Positions 1 to 9,912 of a stretch of DNA of 64,000 nt are shown here, piece after piece. Position numbers and translations under genes: made by a program. Every line of letters begins with the position of its first letter. Within the stretch, counting starts at the first letter, position 1. The notes under the pieces are model-generated. The model was not told the origin of the DNA. It worked only from the letters and a program-made list of their open reading frames with translations, and made no database searches. The stretch lies in the NCBI GenBank assembly GCA_025618425.1, contig CM046847.1:12389468-12453467 (forward strand), given 5' to 3'. This stretch comes from Heliocidaris tuberculata. Taxonomy: Eukaryota > Echinodermata > Echinoidea > Camarodonta > Echinometridae.

Positions 1-1
1 T

Positions 2-1066
2 ATCGTCTCATTAGCCTTTGCCGATTTGCTAGTGGGAAGCATTGTCGTGCCGTTTGCGATCATTGACACCCTGACCGCCGGATACTGGTTCTTTAATGTC
101 ATCTGGTGCGACTTATGGCACGCGTTCGACGTCCTAGGGTGTACCGCGTCTATCTTGAATCTCTGTATTATTTCTTTGGACCGATACTGGGCTGTCACCC
201 ATCCTATGAGCTACCCTACAAGAGTGACCAAAAAGATGGCAGGACTTCTTATTATAATTGTCTGGCTCGCCTCGGCTGCTATCTCATTTCCTTGCATTCT
301 GGTTTGGCGTGCCGTAGAGCCTCCGCAACCCCCCAGAATGTGCATTTTTCCACAGAATCCTTGGTATCTGGTCATATCTTCATGTGTGTCTTTCTACCTC
401 CCTAGCTTAATCATGATGTTTACGTACTACAAGATCTACAGGGCGGCTGTAACCCAAATGAGGCACATCAGATCTGGGACCAAGTTAGTATCCGCAAAAG
501 CAGCTGATAAATCGCATATGAACGGTGCGGTGTCCCTTCGCATTCACAGAGGGGGAGGGGTGAAGAGTTCTGGCAGCCCTCTTAATAGCCAGCATTCCAA
601 TAATAACTTACACAATGGACTACCACCAGAAATGCGGCCACTCAATGTTCGACGGGACACCAAGATCGCGCTCACGCAAGCCGCTGGACGCCGGCTTCTC
701 TCAAGAATGAACAAAGAGCATAAAGCAGCTAAGACTCTGGGTATCGTCGTCGGTGTTTTTATTCTCTGTTGGTTGCCTTTCTTCATCATCAACGTGATGG
801 CACCGTTTTGCTTCGAGACCTGCATACTTGCTCCAGACCTTGTCATTCCGCTTGCAACCTGGCTTGGCTTTATCAACAGCGCATTGAATCCAGCTATCTA
901 CGCCTTTACCAGCCGTAACTTCAAACGAGCGTTTAAGCGAATCCTCTGCCAATGTTGCCTGAAGCAACAGAAGCGACAGTACATAGAAGGACATTCTGTC
1001 AAAGACAGCACCCGTTTCATGAGCATTGATTCGGTGTATTCCATGGGTGATATTGCTCTTCAGTAA
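2..1066 (+). CDS. Dop1R2: D1-like dopamine receptor, invertebrate Dop1R2/DAMB type, 3' part
   Basis: This is a class A aminergic GPCR fragment of 354 codons, in frame from base 2. The 5' end lies outside the window, so there is no true start here. Numbering the fragment from its first residue: Asp8 is D2.50 of TM2 (SLAFAD); Cys36 and Asp43 are C3.25 and D3.32 (the amine-binding aspartate); DRY is at 60-62; Trp88 is W4.50; Cys114 is the ECL2 cysteine; Ser126, Ser127 and Ser130 match S5.42, S5.43 and S5.46, the catechol-binding serines; CWLPFF is at 256-261; NPxxY is at 296-300; a Cys cluster near 316-319 may be palmitoylated. The third intracellular loop is about 90 residues and carries LRIHRGG (179-185), which from memory also occurs in the same loop of Drosophila DAMB. 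Family knowledge: such receptors bind dopamine at the plasma membrane and signal through G proteins. TM2 to the stop is uninterrupted by introns. An octopamine or other amine receptor is a less likely alternative. Confidence 0.9.
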   Translation: MVSLAFADLLVGSIVVPFAIIDTLTAGYWFFNVIWCDLWHAFDVLGCTASILNLCIISLDRYWAVTHPMSYPTRVTKKMAGLLIIIVWLASAAISFPCILVWRAVEPPQPPRMCIFPQNPWYLVISSCVSFYLPSLIMMFTYYKIYRAAVTQMRHIRSGTKLVSAKAADKSHMNGAVSLRIHRGGGVKSSGSPLNSQHSNNNLHNGLPPEMRPLNVRRDTKIALTQAAGRRLLSRMNKEHKAAKTLGIVVGVFILCWLPFFIINVMAPFCFETCILAPDLVIPLATWLGFINSALNPAIYAFTSRNFKRAFKRILCQCCLKQQKRQYIEGHSVKDSTRFMSIDSVYSMGDIALQ

Positions 1067-1957
1067 CCTACGAAAATATCCTTCATTAACCCTCAAGACT
1101 TTAATTATGGTTCAATTAATGTTCCAAACAAACGTGCCCTTTAAAGGAGTATCAGTAATTAAAACATGAAGAGAATCGATTAAGGTGAGCTATCTCACCC
1201 CATGTTTAATTTACCCACCGAGACTTGGCAGCGGGTATCTTTCCGTGTGTCCTGGCCGGCTTACAGACATTAGGGCTTAGTCAAAGTAAACACTGAACCA
1301 TTTAGAGAATCCTGGTCTGGTCACGAATTGAATATGGTAAAATCAAGCTGTTCTAACAGTGGAATAAAAAAAAATCAATTGTAAGCGGGGGTGTACAAGA
1401 ACCAAATATAGATATTCATCGCATTATATTCTCTCGGGGCCAAAGCATGATACATTCCTCTGAAAACATCTGCCTTAATGGAGAGAAAATATTTGACACT
1501 TTAATATTTTAGTTAATATATTTCATTTTTCACTTTCTATTTCGATAGTCAAGACAATATTCATTTGTGATGTCAATATGTAAAAAATACCTTTGTCATC
1601 ATGGTGTTTTAACATATCTCATGGTAATGATATGTTATTTTTATTTCTGCAAATCGCACAGATAGGCCAAATAGTAACTTCTGAATATTTTTCCAGGATT
1701 TCAAAAGGATTGCAAATTGAATTCGTTTCTCGCAAACATGTGGTATAATGTCAGTACTTATGTGCAGTGTATCAAAGAATTATGTATCCTGAGCCTTCGT
1801 GATTTAGCTTAAGTTTGGTTAGTTTTGATGTTACCGTAATGTTATCTGTATCAGATATGAAAATACCGCTGCACCAAACTTAAGAGTTTAACTAGTACAT
1901 TATTAAAGCACAATAAAGATGGGGGGGGGGGAATAGCATCTCCTCCTCCCCCTCCCC
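1067..1957 (+). other. probable 3' UTR and flank of the receptor gene
   Basis: This AT-rich stretch follows the receptor stop codon and holds no open frame or recognisable repeat. AATAAA hexamers at 1363-1368 and 1912-1917 are candidate poly(A) signals for the gene. The transcript end is inferred; only RNA data could place it. Confidence 0.45.
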
Positions 1958-2069
1958 CCCCCCCCCCCCCCCATCCCACCCCAAAAAATGATAATAATAA
2001 TTTACCATTATCCGGACAAAAAATATGTTTATTCTTTCCTTTTTATATCTTTTCTCGTACATTTTCAAA
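1958..2069. repeat. dispersed direct repeat, copy 1 (poly-C plus ATTATCCGGACAAAAA)
   Basis: A poly-C run is followed by about 65 bases containing CATTATCCGGACAAAAA, TTTATTCTTTCCTTTT and TCTCGTAC in that order. The same string of words, also next to poly-C, recurs at 2808-2900 in the same orientation. The family is unknown. A poly-G run (1921-1931) lies just upstream. Confidence 0.7.
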
Positions 2070-2807
2070 GCCAATAATGCTTTCAGCACTAATTGAACAT
2101 TTAATAAGAAGCACTTTTTTTCCTCACAAATTTAATTCGAGAATATTTTAGTTTATACCAGAGCCCTGTAACACAAAGCTTAGCGATTGATCGTACAATT
2201 GATTGTTAGTAAATGCATTAATCCAATGGAAAAGTGTACTTAATTGAATTAAATGCATTAATACTTGTTATTTCTTAGGTAAATCATTTCATTTCTTTCT
2301 AATTGATTAATACTGTGCTAAGGTCAGTTTTCCAGCAATTAATGATTAACAACATTCTCCACTGGTGTTATCATAATGACTTTATAAGGAAGGGCAAGTG
2401 CCGATCTTTATGAAGAAGAACAATGAAAAAAATGGGAATGTACATCAAAGGTACTTTTCAAAAAGTAATTACTTGGAATCGAATGTTCAAAGGTCTGGAT
2501 TTTATAACAATAAGAGTTTTAGATGTAATTAAGGCGGTGAGCAGGTGTCATGAATAGCACCACAGTTGAGTGTCCATACCACTCCTGTAAAGATTTTTGG
2601 GCATTATGGGTTTTCTTGTATTTTTCAACTACATAAAGTAAAGGAAATATGACTGATGCCTTTTAGTTACCGAGACACATTGTCTTAAAGCCAGTTAACA
2701 TCAATTTAAGACCGCTCTTAGGCCATTTATGCTTTTGAAATAAATTGTCATAATTCAATATTGAAAGTAACATTCTTAACCCAGCCCAAAATTAATGGGG
2801 TTAGGAT
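2070..2807. other. stretch without recognised features
   Basis: AT-rich DNA between the two copies of a short direct repeat. I see no open frame above background, RNA gene or terminal repeat in it. Confidence 0.5.
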
Positions 2808-2900
2808 TCTCCCCCCCCCCCCCCCCAAGAATTAATCATTATCCGGACAAAAATTGTGTTTATTCTTTCCTTTTCGTATCTTATCTCGTACAGTTTAAAA
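2808..2900. repeat. dispersed direct repeat, copy 2
   Basis: This is the second copy of the repeat at 1958-2069: poly-C, then TCATTATCCGGACAAAAA, TTTATTCTTTCCTTTT and TCTCGTACA. Differences between the copies are scattered substitutions, as expected for two old insertions or an old duplication. Confidence 0.7.
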
Positions 2901-3429
2901 TCCTATTCGAAATCTTCGCTCTCTCGTAAAAGTTTAGGAACTGGAAATTGATTTTTGAGTAAGAGACTGGTGAAATGGTGAATTACATTTTATAGCTTAT
3001 CATGATGAATCTTTTATGTCATTATTTTGGTATATTGATTTAGATTGCTGAAGGATTTTTTTATTTTTTACTGACAATTTCTCGTTTCTTTGTAGTGTGA
3101 TTAAAATGTGTTGTTTGGGTTTTTTTTTTAACTGTCTCTCAAAGACCTTGAAATCCTTCATATAATGATAATTGTTTCTCGAATAATAGACCATGAATGT
3201 ACGCCCTGGGTTATATTATACAGTGGTGCTTCTAACTTAATTTTGATTACGTAACTTGCACGAAATGAAATTACAACCGCACATGTTGCGGAAAACAAAT
3301 GTCTTATCAACCTAAGTTAAGTAATTAGCCCTTGATTAATAACGCGAGATACTTATAATGTGATTGCGTATCTTTGGATAATTAACTTTGTAAGTGCTTT
3401 CCTTGATAAAATTACTCTCAGTCCCTCTT
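2901..3429. other. stretch without recognised features
   Basis: AT-rich sequence with T-runs. A short minus-strand open frame at 3000-3194 is lysine/asparagine-rich, resembles nothing I know, and is best read as chance in AT-rich DNA. Confidence 0.5.
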
Positions 3430-3448
3430 CGTCCCTCTCCCTCTCTCC

Positions 3449-3479
<31 letters not shown>

Positions 3480-3628
3480 ACACACACACTTTCTCTCTCT
3501 CTCTCTATGTGTGTAATATATCCAATTAATTCTTCTTCCCCTTTCCATCTTTTCTCTTTCTCTGTCTCTCTGTTCCCCTCTCTCACTTCCTTCTCTGCAT
3601 TTAATTAAAGCATGATACTTATACATAC

Positions 3629-3663
<35 letters not shown>

Positions 3664-3667
3664 TATA
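3430..3667. repeat. microsatellite cluster (CT)n, (CA)n, (TA)n
   Basis: A (CT)n tract at about 3430-3510 with a short (CA)n interruption, a second CT-rich patch to about 3590, and a TA/CA array at 3621-3667. Apparent open frames here encode only Arg/Glu or Ser/Leu low-complexity peptides produced by the repeats. Confidence 0.95.
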
Positions 3668-4115
3668 CTTCTAGCTTTCTACCTTGGCATTAAATTATCA
3701 ACCCTTCATTTACTTCATGCATTTGATTATATACATTACCGTACATGTATATAAAAAAATGTTGCCTGGTTAATTACATTATTTAAACAGTCTAATGATT
3801 TCTATTTATTCATTGTGATAGGAATTGCAGTTTTTCAAGTTGATCAAATTCATTGTCTTCAATTGGTTCTTTATCTAAAAATAGGGCATGTTTAAACGTA
3901 AAGGGAAATCGAATTTTAGCAGCATTTTAGTAACTCGAATAATTGCCATTAAAAGAAAAATCGTTATGAATTAACTCACTTGAGGAGAAATACGTCATTC
4001 TTTACGCCAGACTTCCTGTGTGTAATAACATAATTTCGTCAATCGATTTCTTACGTAAAATACATGGAGTAAATGAAGGCTTTATACTTTAATGCCAGGG
4101 TAGAAAGCTAGAAGT
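3667..4115. repeat. foldback element with ~55-60-bp inverted arms
   Basis: The left arm at 3667-3722 (ACTTCTAGCTTTCTACC, then GGCATTAAA and CTTCATTTACT) is mirrored by the right arm at 4058-4115 (GGTAGAAAGCTAGAAGT at its outer end). The arms are slightly diverged. The ~335-bp interior has no coding signal. It looks like a non-autonomous DNA element, but I could not define a target duplication. Confidence 0.65.
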
Positions 4116-4437
4116 AGAGGCTAGGGAGTAGAAGTAGAGCGTGACGTATGGTACGGATTAAAGTCCACTGCGAGAGGGACTTTAACTGAGAAATTAGAAC
4201 TGGACGTTTGCCAAACTTGCTTTTTAACGAGATGTGAGCGCAGAGGATTCGTCAGTAGGATGTGTAGGAATGATCTAGTTTTCTGTCTAAATCTCTGCCT
4301 CGGGGTCTGTCAACCATGTAACTTTATTTTATTTAGTTTCACACTCTTTTATGAGAATATGTCGACTAGCTATATTTATACTCGGCTGCCGTAAAAGGCT
4401 TATGGCTCCGATTGTTGAGGTTACGTATCTTCCTCCA

Positions 4438-4466
4438 TTTCCCCTTCTCACTCTCTCTCTCTCTCT
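4438..4466. repeat. (CT)n microsatellite
   Basis: A short run of CTCTCT next to a T/C-rich patch. The open frame over it (4412-4678) is only low-complexity Ser/Leu/Phe and then enters a tandem duplication. Confidence 0.8.
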
Positions 4467-4587
4467 TAATCTTTCTCACTAATTCATTTACTGATCAATC
4501 TCTCATTCTTGTTCTCCTTTCCTCCTCAACTTCTACTACATTCTATTATTCATATTTTAAAAGAAGAAGTACAGATTATTTGTTCAA

Positions 4588-4727
4588 ATTGGGTCGGGAG
4601 AAGTGTAGATTGAGGCTGGTGTGTACCATGCTAAATGCAGACATACGATTCGTTTCTATTGGGTCGGGAGAAGTGTAGATTGAGGCTGGTGTGTACCATA
4701 CTAAATGCAGACATACTATTCGTTTCT
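4588..4727. repeat. tandem duplication, 2 x 70 bp
   Basis: The unit starting ATTGGGTCGGGAGAAGTG occupies 4588-4657 and repeats immediately at 4658-4727. I count two differences between the units (CCATG/CCATA and ACGATT/ACTATT), so the duplication is recent compared with most repeats in the window, or homogenised. Confidence 0.92.
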
Positions 4728-6275
4728 ATGAATGTATTGATTTATCGAAAATGAACCTCAGGGTCTCTGTCACTGAAATGAGATTGTAGTGCACTGATTT
4801 TACTTCAGTCAAATCGGTTATATAGCTGACCCAAATATATATCTTGAACTGTGCTCCAGAGACAAGAAAAGCGGTAAATGACACGTTGCGCTATTTTTTT
4901 TCTTCACAACTTCACATCATATTGATTTTTTGTCTATTTTGTGCAAGGTGCAAGTGAAATAACGACTGCTTTTATAACGAGAAATGTATCATTATACTTA
5001 TTTCCACGTTTGATACCTGAAATTCTCTGTTTGCTTTAATTCTGAGGTGATCACTTTGCATATAAAATGTACTATTACTGATCAAATACGTCTGCAGTCT
5101 GGTACATGTACTGTGTATTTTTGAATAGAAATATAAGATTTTATAGATTTTGAATGCTTTCTACGTAAGTTTGTATCAGTTATACGCTATGATGACAGCA
5201 TTATATGTTTTTATTGTGTTGCGAGAGGCATCTTATTTTTGCATTGTTGAATATTTTACAAAGTAAAAAATATAGAGCATAATTAATGTTCAAAGGGCTC
5301 AAATGTTTATCGTTATATTATATGAATAAATCTATTCACTACAAAATAATACATTATCACTTGATTTAGTTGTCATTTGAGTTTAGTTACTCGTTGAACA
5401 CGTCACCGAGTTTCGCACGGTTAAGATTCTAAATGAACATGAAATAAGAAGAGGTTTGTATTAAGAGAAGGCAATATTCCCCTATAAATCATCACGACAG
5501 GACGACTGAATCATTTTTAAGCCTTTCTGTTCCACTCAGTCAAGAACCAAATGGGGTTGTAATTCTTCGTTTCATTGTTAAATCCCTTTATTCCTTTAAA
5601 AATACCTATTTCGGTTTCAGAAGATAATAGGTTTGTATTTTTGCCGAAATATTTACAGTACATGTATATTCTCTAGGAAATTTTCTGCTCATGGCAAGGA
5701 AGGTGTTAAAGGCGGTTTTTATCGGTGTAGGAACTTAGCATATGGAAAAAGAAATTAAGTTTATATTAAAGATAAAGTAGAGTTCTGGTCATGCAATTAC
5801 ATTGTGAAAGAAACCGTCTCAAAGGATTGGGAAAGGTTGACCATGTCAAAATAGATAAGAAATAGACCCAATCCCACTGAAAAGCACATGAACTGCACAC
5901 AGAAGTGGGTAAATGGGACTACACACACAAGTGGCATGAATGTTCGACCCGAACATTTCAGCTATATTTCTAGTCATATATTTTGAATATAAGAGCATTT
6001 GAAGAGCAATCATTTTCAGGGGATTTTTCTACTATGTATGATGTTTTTCCAAACTGACATAAAAGGAATGAGAAAGCTCACAAATTATGTTTCACCTTTC
6101 CCAGAACTCAAGATTCCCTTTAAGATGAGTATGGCGATGAAGGTGAAGATGATAATTAGGAGGAGGGAGATTATGAGAGAGCAAGATTATGATGACGGTG
6201 ATGACGATGATGATGATAATGATCCGTGAGTAGTTTTAAAAATGTCTAGATATAATGTGAACAATGTGATAAGGT
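4728..6275. other. stretch without recognised features
   Basis: AT-rich intergenic sequence. The only open frame (5999-6229, +) ends in an Asp-rich tract made by a (GAT)n-like repeat and has no recognisable domain. I see no RNA gene or terminal inverted repeat. Confidence 0.5.
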
Positions 6276-6283
6276 GAAAGTGA

Positions 6284-6531
6284 GGGGTAACCTCGCTAGT
6301 CATAAGGACCGCTATTCATAAGGACCGCTATCCATAACGCGTGTTAAATGAATAGCGGTCCTTCTATGATAGCAAGCAAACCATAGACAAATTACCTCGC
6401 TATTCATAAGGACTTCCGTTCATAAGGACCACTGTTCCATAACTATTCATAAGGACCGCTATTCATAACGCGTGTTAAATGAATAGCGGTTTTCTATGAA
6501 TAGCGGTCCTTATGAATAGCGAGTGGACCCC
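6284..6531 (+). mobile_element. hAT-like MITE, GGGGT...CTCGCTA family, copy 1
   Basis: A 248-bp element without coding capacity. Its ends are GGGGTAACCTCGCTA and the inverse of GGGGTCCACTCGCTA. It is flanked by a perfect 8-bp target duplication GAAAGTGA (6276-6283 and 6532-6539). The interior is built from sub-repeats of CTATTCATAAGGACCG in both orientations plus two blocks CATAACGCGTGTTAAATG, so it can fold on itself. An inverted second copy lies at 41473-41733. The 8-bp duplication points to mobilisation by a hAT-type transposase; no transposase is seen in the window. Confidence 0.88.
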
Positions 6532-6639
6532 GAAAGTGAAAATGGTGGAGAGGATTATAGCGGTGTAAGCCTGAAGAAAATACTGTGAAAGGAGAAGGTA
6601 ACGAGAAATGAAATGGTGACACTCACGAAGGTGATTATG

Positions 6640-6692
6640 ATGAGGACAATAATGATGACGATGACGATGACGATGATGATTTTGATGATTAT
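6640..6692. repeat. (GAT/GAC)n microsatellite
   Basis: Imperfect GAT/GAC triplet run. The minus-strand open frame over it (His/Asn-rich) is a product of the repeat and of the adjoining MITE. Confidence 0.85.
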
Positions 6693-6699
6693 TATTATT

Positions 6700-7440
6700 C
6701 TGATAAAAAGTAATGATTAATGAAAGTTCAACATCAATTGCACAGCTTGATATATTATCCAAACTTGTGCTCGCTCGAATTATATAAAAATGGGAAAGTT
6801 GATATTCAGGCAAGAGACGTCAGCCAGCTTCCTAATGCAATTTTTCAGGTGCCCTTAATGCTCTTCAAAGTCACGACAAAGCAATAGCAAAATCCGCGCA
6901 TTTGCTATTTCTTCAATTTTTGCTTTCATTTTCACAAAAAAGATGTGCTAAACAGCCAAGAAAATGAGCAGTTACTTGTTTCATATAGTCAGTTGAACGG
7001 TCAAAAATAAAACAAAAACAACACTTTTAATATATATATATATATAAGTTTGTGACTTTCCAAGAATATTCTGATTTAAAACTCATGATGCTTTTAAAAG
7101 GAGGCTTAGTAACATAGTAGGGTGACTGTCATCCTTTATGAATATTTCCAGGACCCCGTTTTCCTCCGGGGTTGTCTGACATTAAATAAACGACAGGGAA
7201 ATAGAAAAGGCACATACTTTCTTTAGAGGCTCGTTAGTCTTTTGTTTCTGACATTTACTCAGTCCGTAAACCATCCCTTGTAAACTTGATCTTCACTAAA
7301 AAAAAACCTTTGATTTATTAAGGTAATCAGGCAGTTTATTTGTAAGGATGAAAAAAACACTTCGGCATAAAAAAAGGATGCATTTAGCCGCAACCACAGC
7401 GAGGATCCACCCACTCAAATTATTGGGTGTATCCATAATA
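6700..7440. other. stretch without recognised features
   Basis: AT-rich sequence with a short (AT)n at about 7030-7046 and poly-A runs. No coding or structural signal is recognised. Confidence 0.45.
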
Positions 7441-7480
7441 GAGTGGAGCTGGCGTATTAAAGCGCCCCCCCCCCCCCCCG

Positions 7481-8257
7481 CAGTGGCGTATCTAGGTATT
7501 CTGGCGCCCGGGGCAAACTATCAAATGTTCACCCCCCCCCCCCCCCCCCCCCATGCCCAAACTCAGATTAGTGAGCGTTTTTGATTTAGAAATGAGTTTT
7601 GATGCACATAACCCGAGGATGTTAGCCCAAATTTGTAGAATTATTGTATAACGAGGGAGCAACGCGACCGAGCGGCAGATTTCTTTTTTTTTTTTTTTTT
7701 ACTTTTCACCCCTCAAATTAAAATTTCTTATGTATTTACCGTTTTTTTTTTAAATTTTGAACATTCCTATTTTGGGGGCGCAGAATGAATGAAAACCCTG
7801 AAGAAATATATTTCAGGAATTTAGCAAATTGCAAGGCAAATTTATGATTCCTTTCGAATGTTTTATACTTTGAAAGTACTTTTTATGCACTTGTATCCCA
7901 TCTGGGGGCGCCAAATTTAACAAGCTCCTGTCTTACGCCGGGGGGGGGGGGAAGCAATTACAGTCAATTAATGGTTAACACTTTAAAAACGCCATTGGGG
8001 GCCCGAAATAGCTAGATCCTGAACATGGATATGCGAGGGAGCAAAGCGACCGAGCTTTAGAAAAATTTTGCAATTCAAAGCCTAGAACACACCATTTCTA
8101 ACGCATTTTGCCCTTGACTGAGCGCAAATAACCCTCGAAGACCATAACATTTCTTGTATTCTCCCCTTTTCTTTCTCTCTTTTGCGTTTTTTGCGCCCCC
8201 TTTAAGTGCCGCTCGGGATCTTGCCCCCTCTGCCCCCCACCCGTAGATACGCCACTG
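7481..8257. mobile_element. hAT-like non-autonomous element, CAGTGGCGTA family
   Basis: A 777-bp segment bounded by CAGTGGCGTATCTAGG and the inverse of CAGTGGCGTATCTACGGG. Both flanks are poly-C, which hides any target duplication. Inside, the phrase CGAGGGAGC(A)ACGCGACCGAGC occurs at about 7651 and a close variant (CGAGGGAGCAAAGCGACCGAGC-like) at about 8034, so the interior contains an old duplication. Long poly-C/poly-G tracts lie in the ends. Two elements with related ends and perfect 8-bp duplications are at 36245-36686 and 57383-57877. Confidence 0.75.
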
Positions 8258-8420
8258 CCCCCCCCCCCTTCCCACACATACACACACACACACACACACA
8301 TACACAAGTTTTACTGGCCATAATAGATAAATAGAGAATACTTGGATAGGGTTTATGGCAAACCAGCAGTACATGCTTGCCGCCCCGGTAGTGTTTATCC
8401 GGGGGGGGGGGGGGGGGGGA
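8258..8420. repeat. poly-C, (CA)n and poly-G tracts
   Basis: Poly-C at 8258-8268, a (CA)n run at about 8276-8302 and poly-G at about 8401-8419. Gly- and Cys/Val-rich open frames over these tracts are repeat products. Confidence 0.9.
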
Positions 8421-8429
8421 GAGGGGGGG

Positions 8430-8932
8430 CGAAGGTTCGTTTTTCCGAAGTGGTGGTTTTTTTTCCGAAGGCTCGTATACGAAGGTTATAATTCCGAAAC
8501 GCAAATGTCCCATACCAGTGGGCTCATAATTCGGAAAATGAAAAAAAAAATGGTTTATAATTCCGAGCATTTGTTGCAGCACTCCTAAGATTCATAATTC
8601 CGTTCGTTTATCCGAAGAATTCTTTTTCCTGTTTCAAAATTTTCGAAGGGTCATAATTCCGAAGGTTCGTAATTCCGAAAATGAAATAGGGTTCATAATT
8701 CTGAAAAAGATGAAGGGTTCATAATTCCGAAAAAGAAATAGAATTCATTACTCCGAAGGTTCATAATTCCGAAAAATGATGGTACGGTTCTTTACATTTT
8801 CGGAATTACGAACCTTCAACACAATGAACACTATTTTATTTTCAGAAGTATGAGCCCTATTACATTTTCATAATTACGAACCTTCGGAATTATGAACCTT
8901 CGGAAATTTTGAAACAGGAAAAAAAAATCTCT
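8430..8932. mobile_element. palindromic element built of CCGAAGGTTCATAATT units, copy 1
   Basis: The words GGTTCATAATTCCGAA and TTCGTAATTCCGAAAATG recur many times. A long inverted repeat is visible: the arm at 8621-8705 (CTTTTTCCTGTTTCAAAAT onward) is mirrored by 8851-8932, ending ATTTTGAAACAGGAAAAAA. No protein is encoded. A second, more diverged copy lies at 18898-19160. The element family is not known to me. Confidence 0.75.
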
Positions 8933-9353
8933 TAGAAGGGCATGGTGGTGATTTCGTACTGAGATCTTCCTGGACAAGATCCTGCCTGTCTAGCCGCGAT
9001 GGGTAAAGCTATATTCGCTTATCTCATCAATATTTTCCAAATGTGTTTTGCCATGTTTGCATGCACTTTTTCGGTAGCCATGGTAGCCTGCACTTTTTTT
9101 TTTTATCAACGACGATGAATTACTGCTGCCGGAAAGGGGACAAACTCAGAAATAAAACGAATGGAAACCAGAAGACTACCCGATGGCCTTGAAGAGCGAC
9201 AAATACGCGACTATGGTTGCGACTTGTTTCGGGGGGGCACAATTCCGAAAAAAAAAGTATATGATCAAGGCAGAAATTATTTGTTTGTGTTTATAAACAT
9301 TAAGGTATGCATATTGAGTCTCACAAGGGAAAGGGCCCCGGGATGGTTGTGCA

Positions 9354-9355
9354 CC

Positions 9356-9386
<31 letters not shown>

Positions 9387-9421
9387 ACCCCCCCCCCCCC
9401 CCACCCCCCCCCCCCCCCCCC

Positions 9422-9452
<31 letters not shown>
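9354..9452. repeat. ~100-bp poly-C tract
   Basis: Nearly pure C with a few A/T interruptions. The Pro-rich (+) and Gly-rich (-) open frames across it come from the homopolymer. Confidence 0.97.
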
Positions 9453-9459
<7 letters not shown>

Positions 9460-9624
9460 ATAAATCCACGTCTGCCTTTTCCGTAGCCCGTTTTGGTGGC
9501 GGGGATTGGGATGGGGAGATGTGGAAGGTGAGAGGCCAACCGAATGAGAGCCGATCGATGAAAGGGGTGATGAGGCAGATGTTCTCGAGCTGGAATACCC
9601 TCTTCCTCTACGTGTTGTTATTAC

Positions 9625-9741
9625 CTGCGCGCGTAACCTGGTCTGCAGCAGTCCTGGAGGGGATGGGGTAGGGGGTGCGCTGAAGGCTGGCTCATTGGAG
9701 TCTGTGGTGTTTATAAAACAGCCATGGAGAGCATTTCCCAT
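9625..9741 (-). CDS. candidate first coding exon of an N-myristoylated protein (unproven)
   Basis: On the minus strand an ATG at 9741 sits in a good context (GCCCATGG) with an in-frame TAA 12 bases upstream. The predicted start MGNALHGCF has an N-myristoylation signal (Gly2) and a nearby Cys for palmitoylation. The frame runs 39 codons, is Pro/Ser-rich, and reaches QTRLRAQ followed exactly by CAG|GTAATA, a plausible phase-0 splice donor. The frame also stays open past the donor into Ser/Arg-rich sequence and then a poly-G tract, so the exon end is uncertain. The MGN...C...QTRLxxQ layout faintly recalls RNF11-type E3 ligases, from memory. No downstream RING exon is visible on the minus strand in the window. 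It could be chance in a locally GC-rich patch. Confidence 0.33.
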
Positions 9742-9794
9742 GGGCGATTTTCCTTACGATGAAGCTTTAAGTGGTGCTACGACGTTTCCTCCAG

Positions 9795-9912
9795 GGACAA
9801 TTCTCCGAGTTCATTGCGGCTAAGATATAGGTTTGGGTATGCGATTAGATGTTAGGTTAGGTTTAGGGTAAGGATTCCCTATATAGCGTAGCCCGGGGAA
9901 GTATGGTGTTTG
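9795..9912. repeat. dispersed repeat with ACAATTGCTCC and TTAGGG-like words, copy 1
   Basis: GGGACAATTCTCCGAG is followed by TTAGGTTAGGTTTAGGGTAAGG and then ATGGTGTTTGGT. The same order of words occurs at 14336-14455 and 57268-57366. A dispersed repeat carrying telomere-like words is likelier than a telomere remnant. Confidence 0.55.

Noticed and set aside
3336..3662. Arg/Glu- and Ser/Leu-rich open frames
   Set aside because: They are translations of (CT)n, (GA)n and (CA)n microsatellites.
9161..9463. 100-codon plus-strand frame with a poly-Pro tail
   Set aside because: The tail is the poly-C tract and the first half has no recognisable motif or good start context.
9840..9875. Interstitial telomere or fusion scar (TTAGGTTAGGTTTAGGG)
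   Set aside because: The same words occur at two other places with shared neighbouring sequence, which fits a dispersed repeat better.
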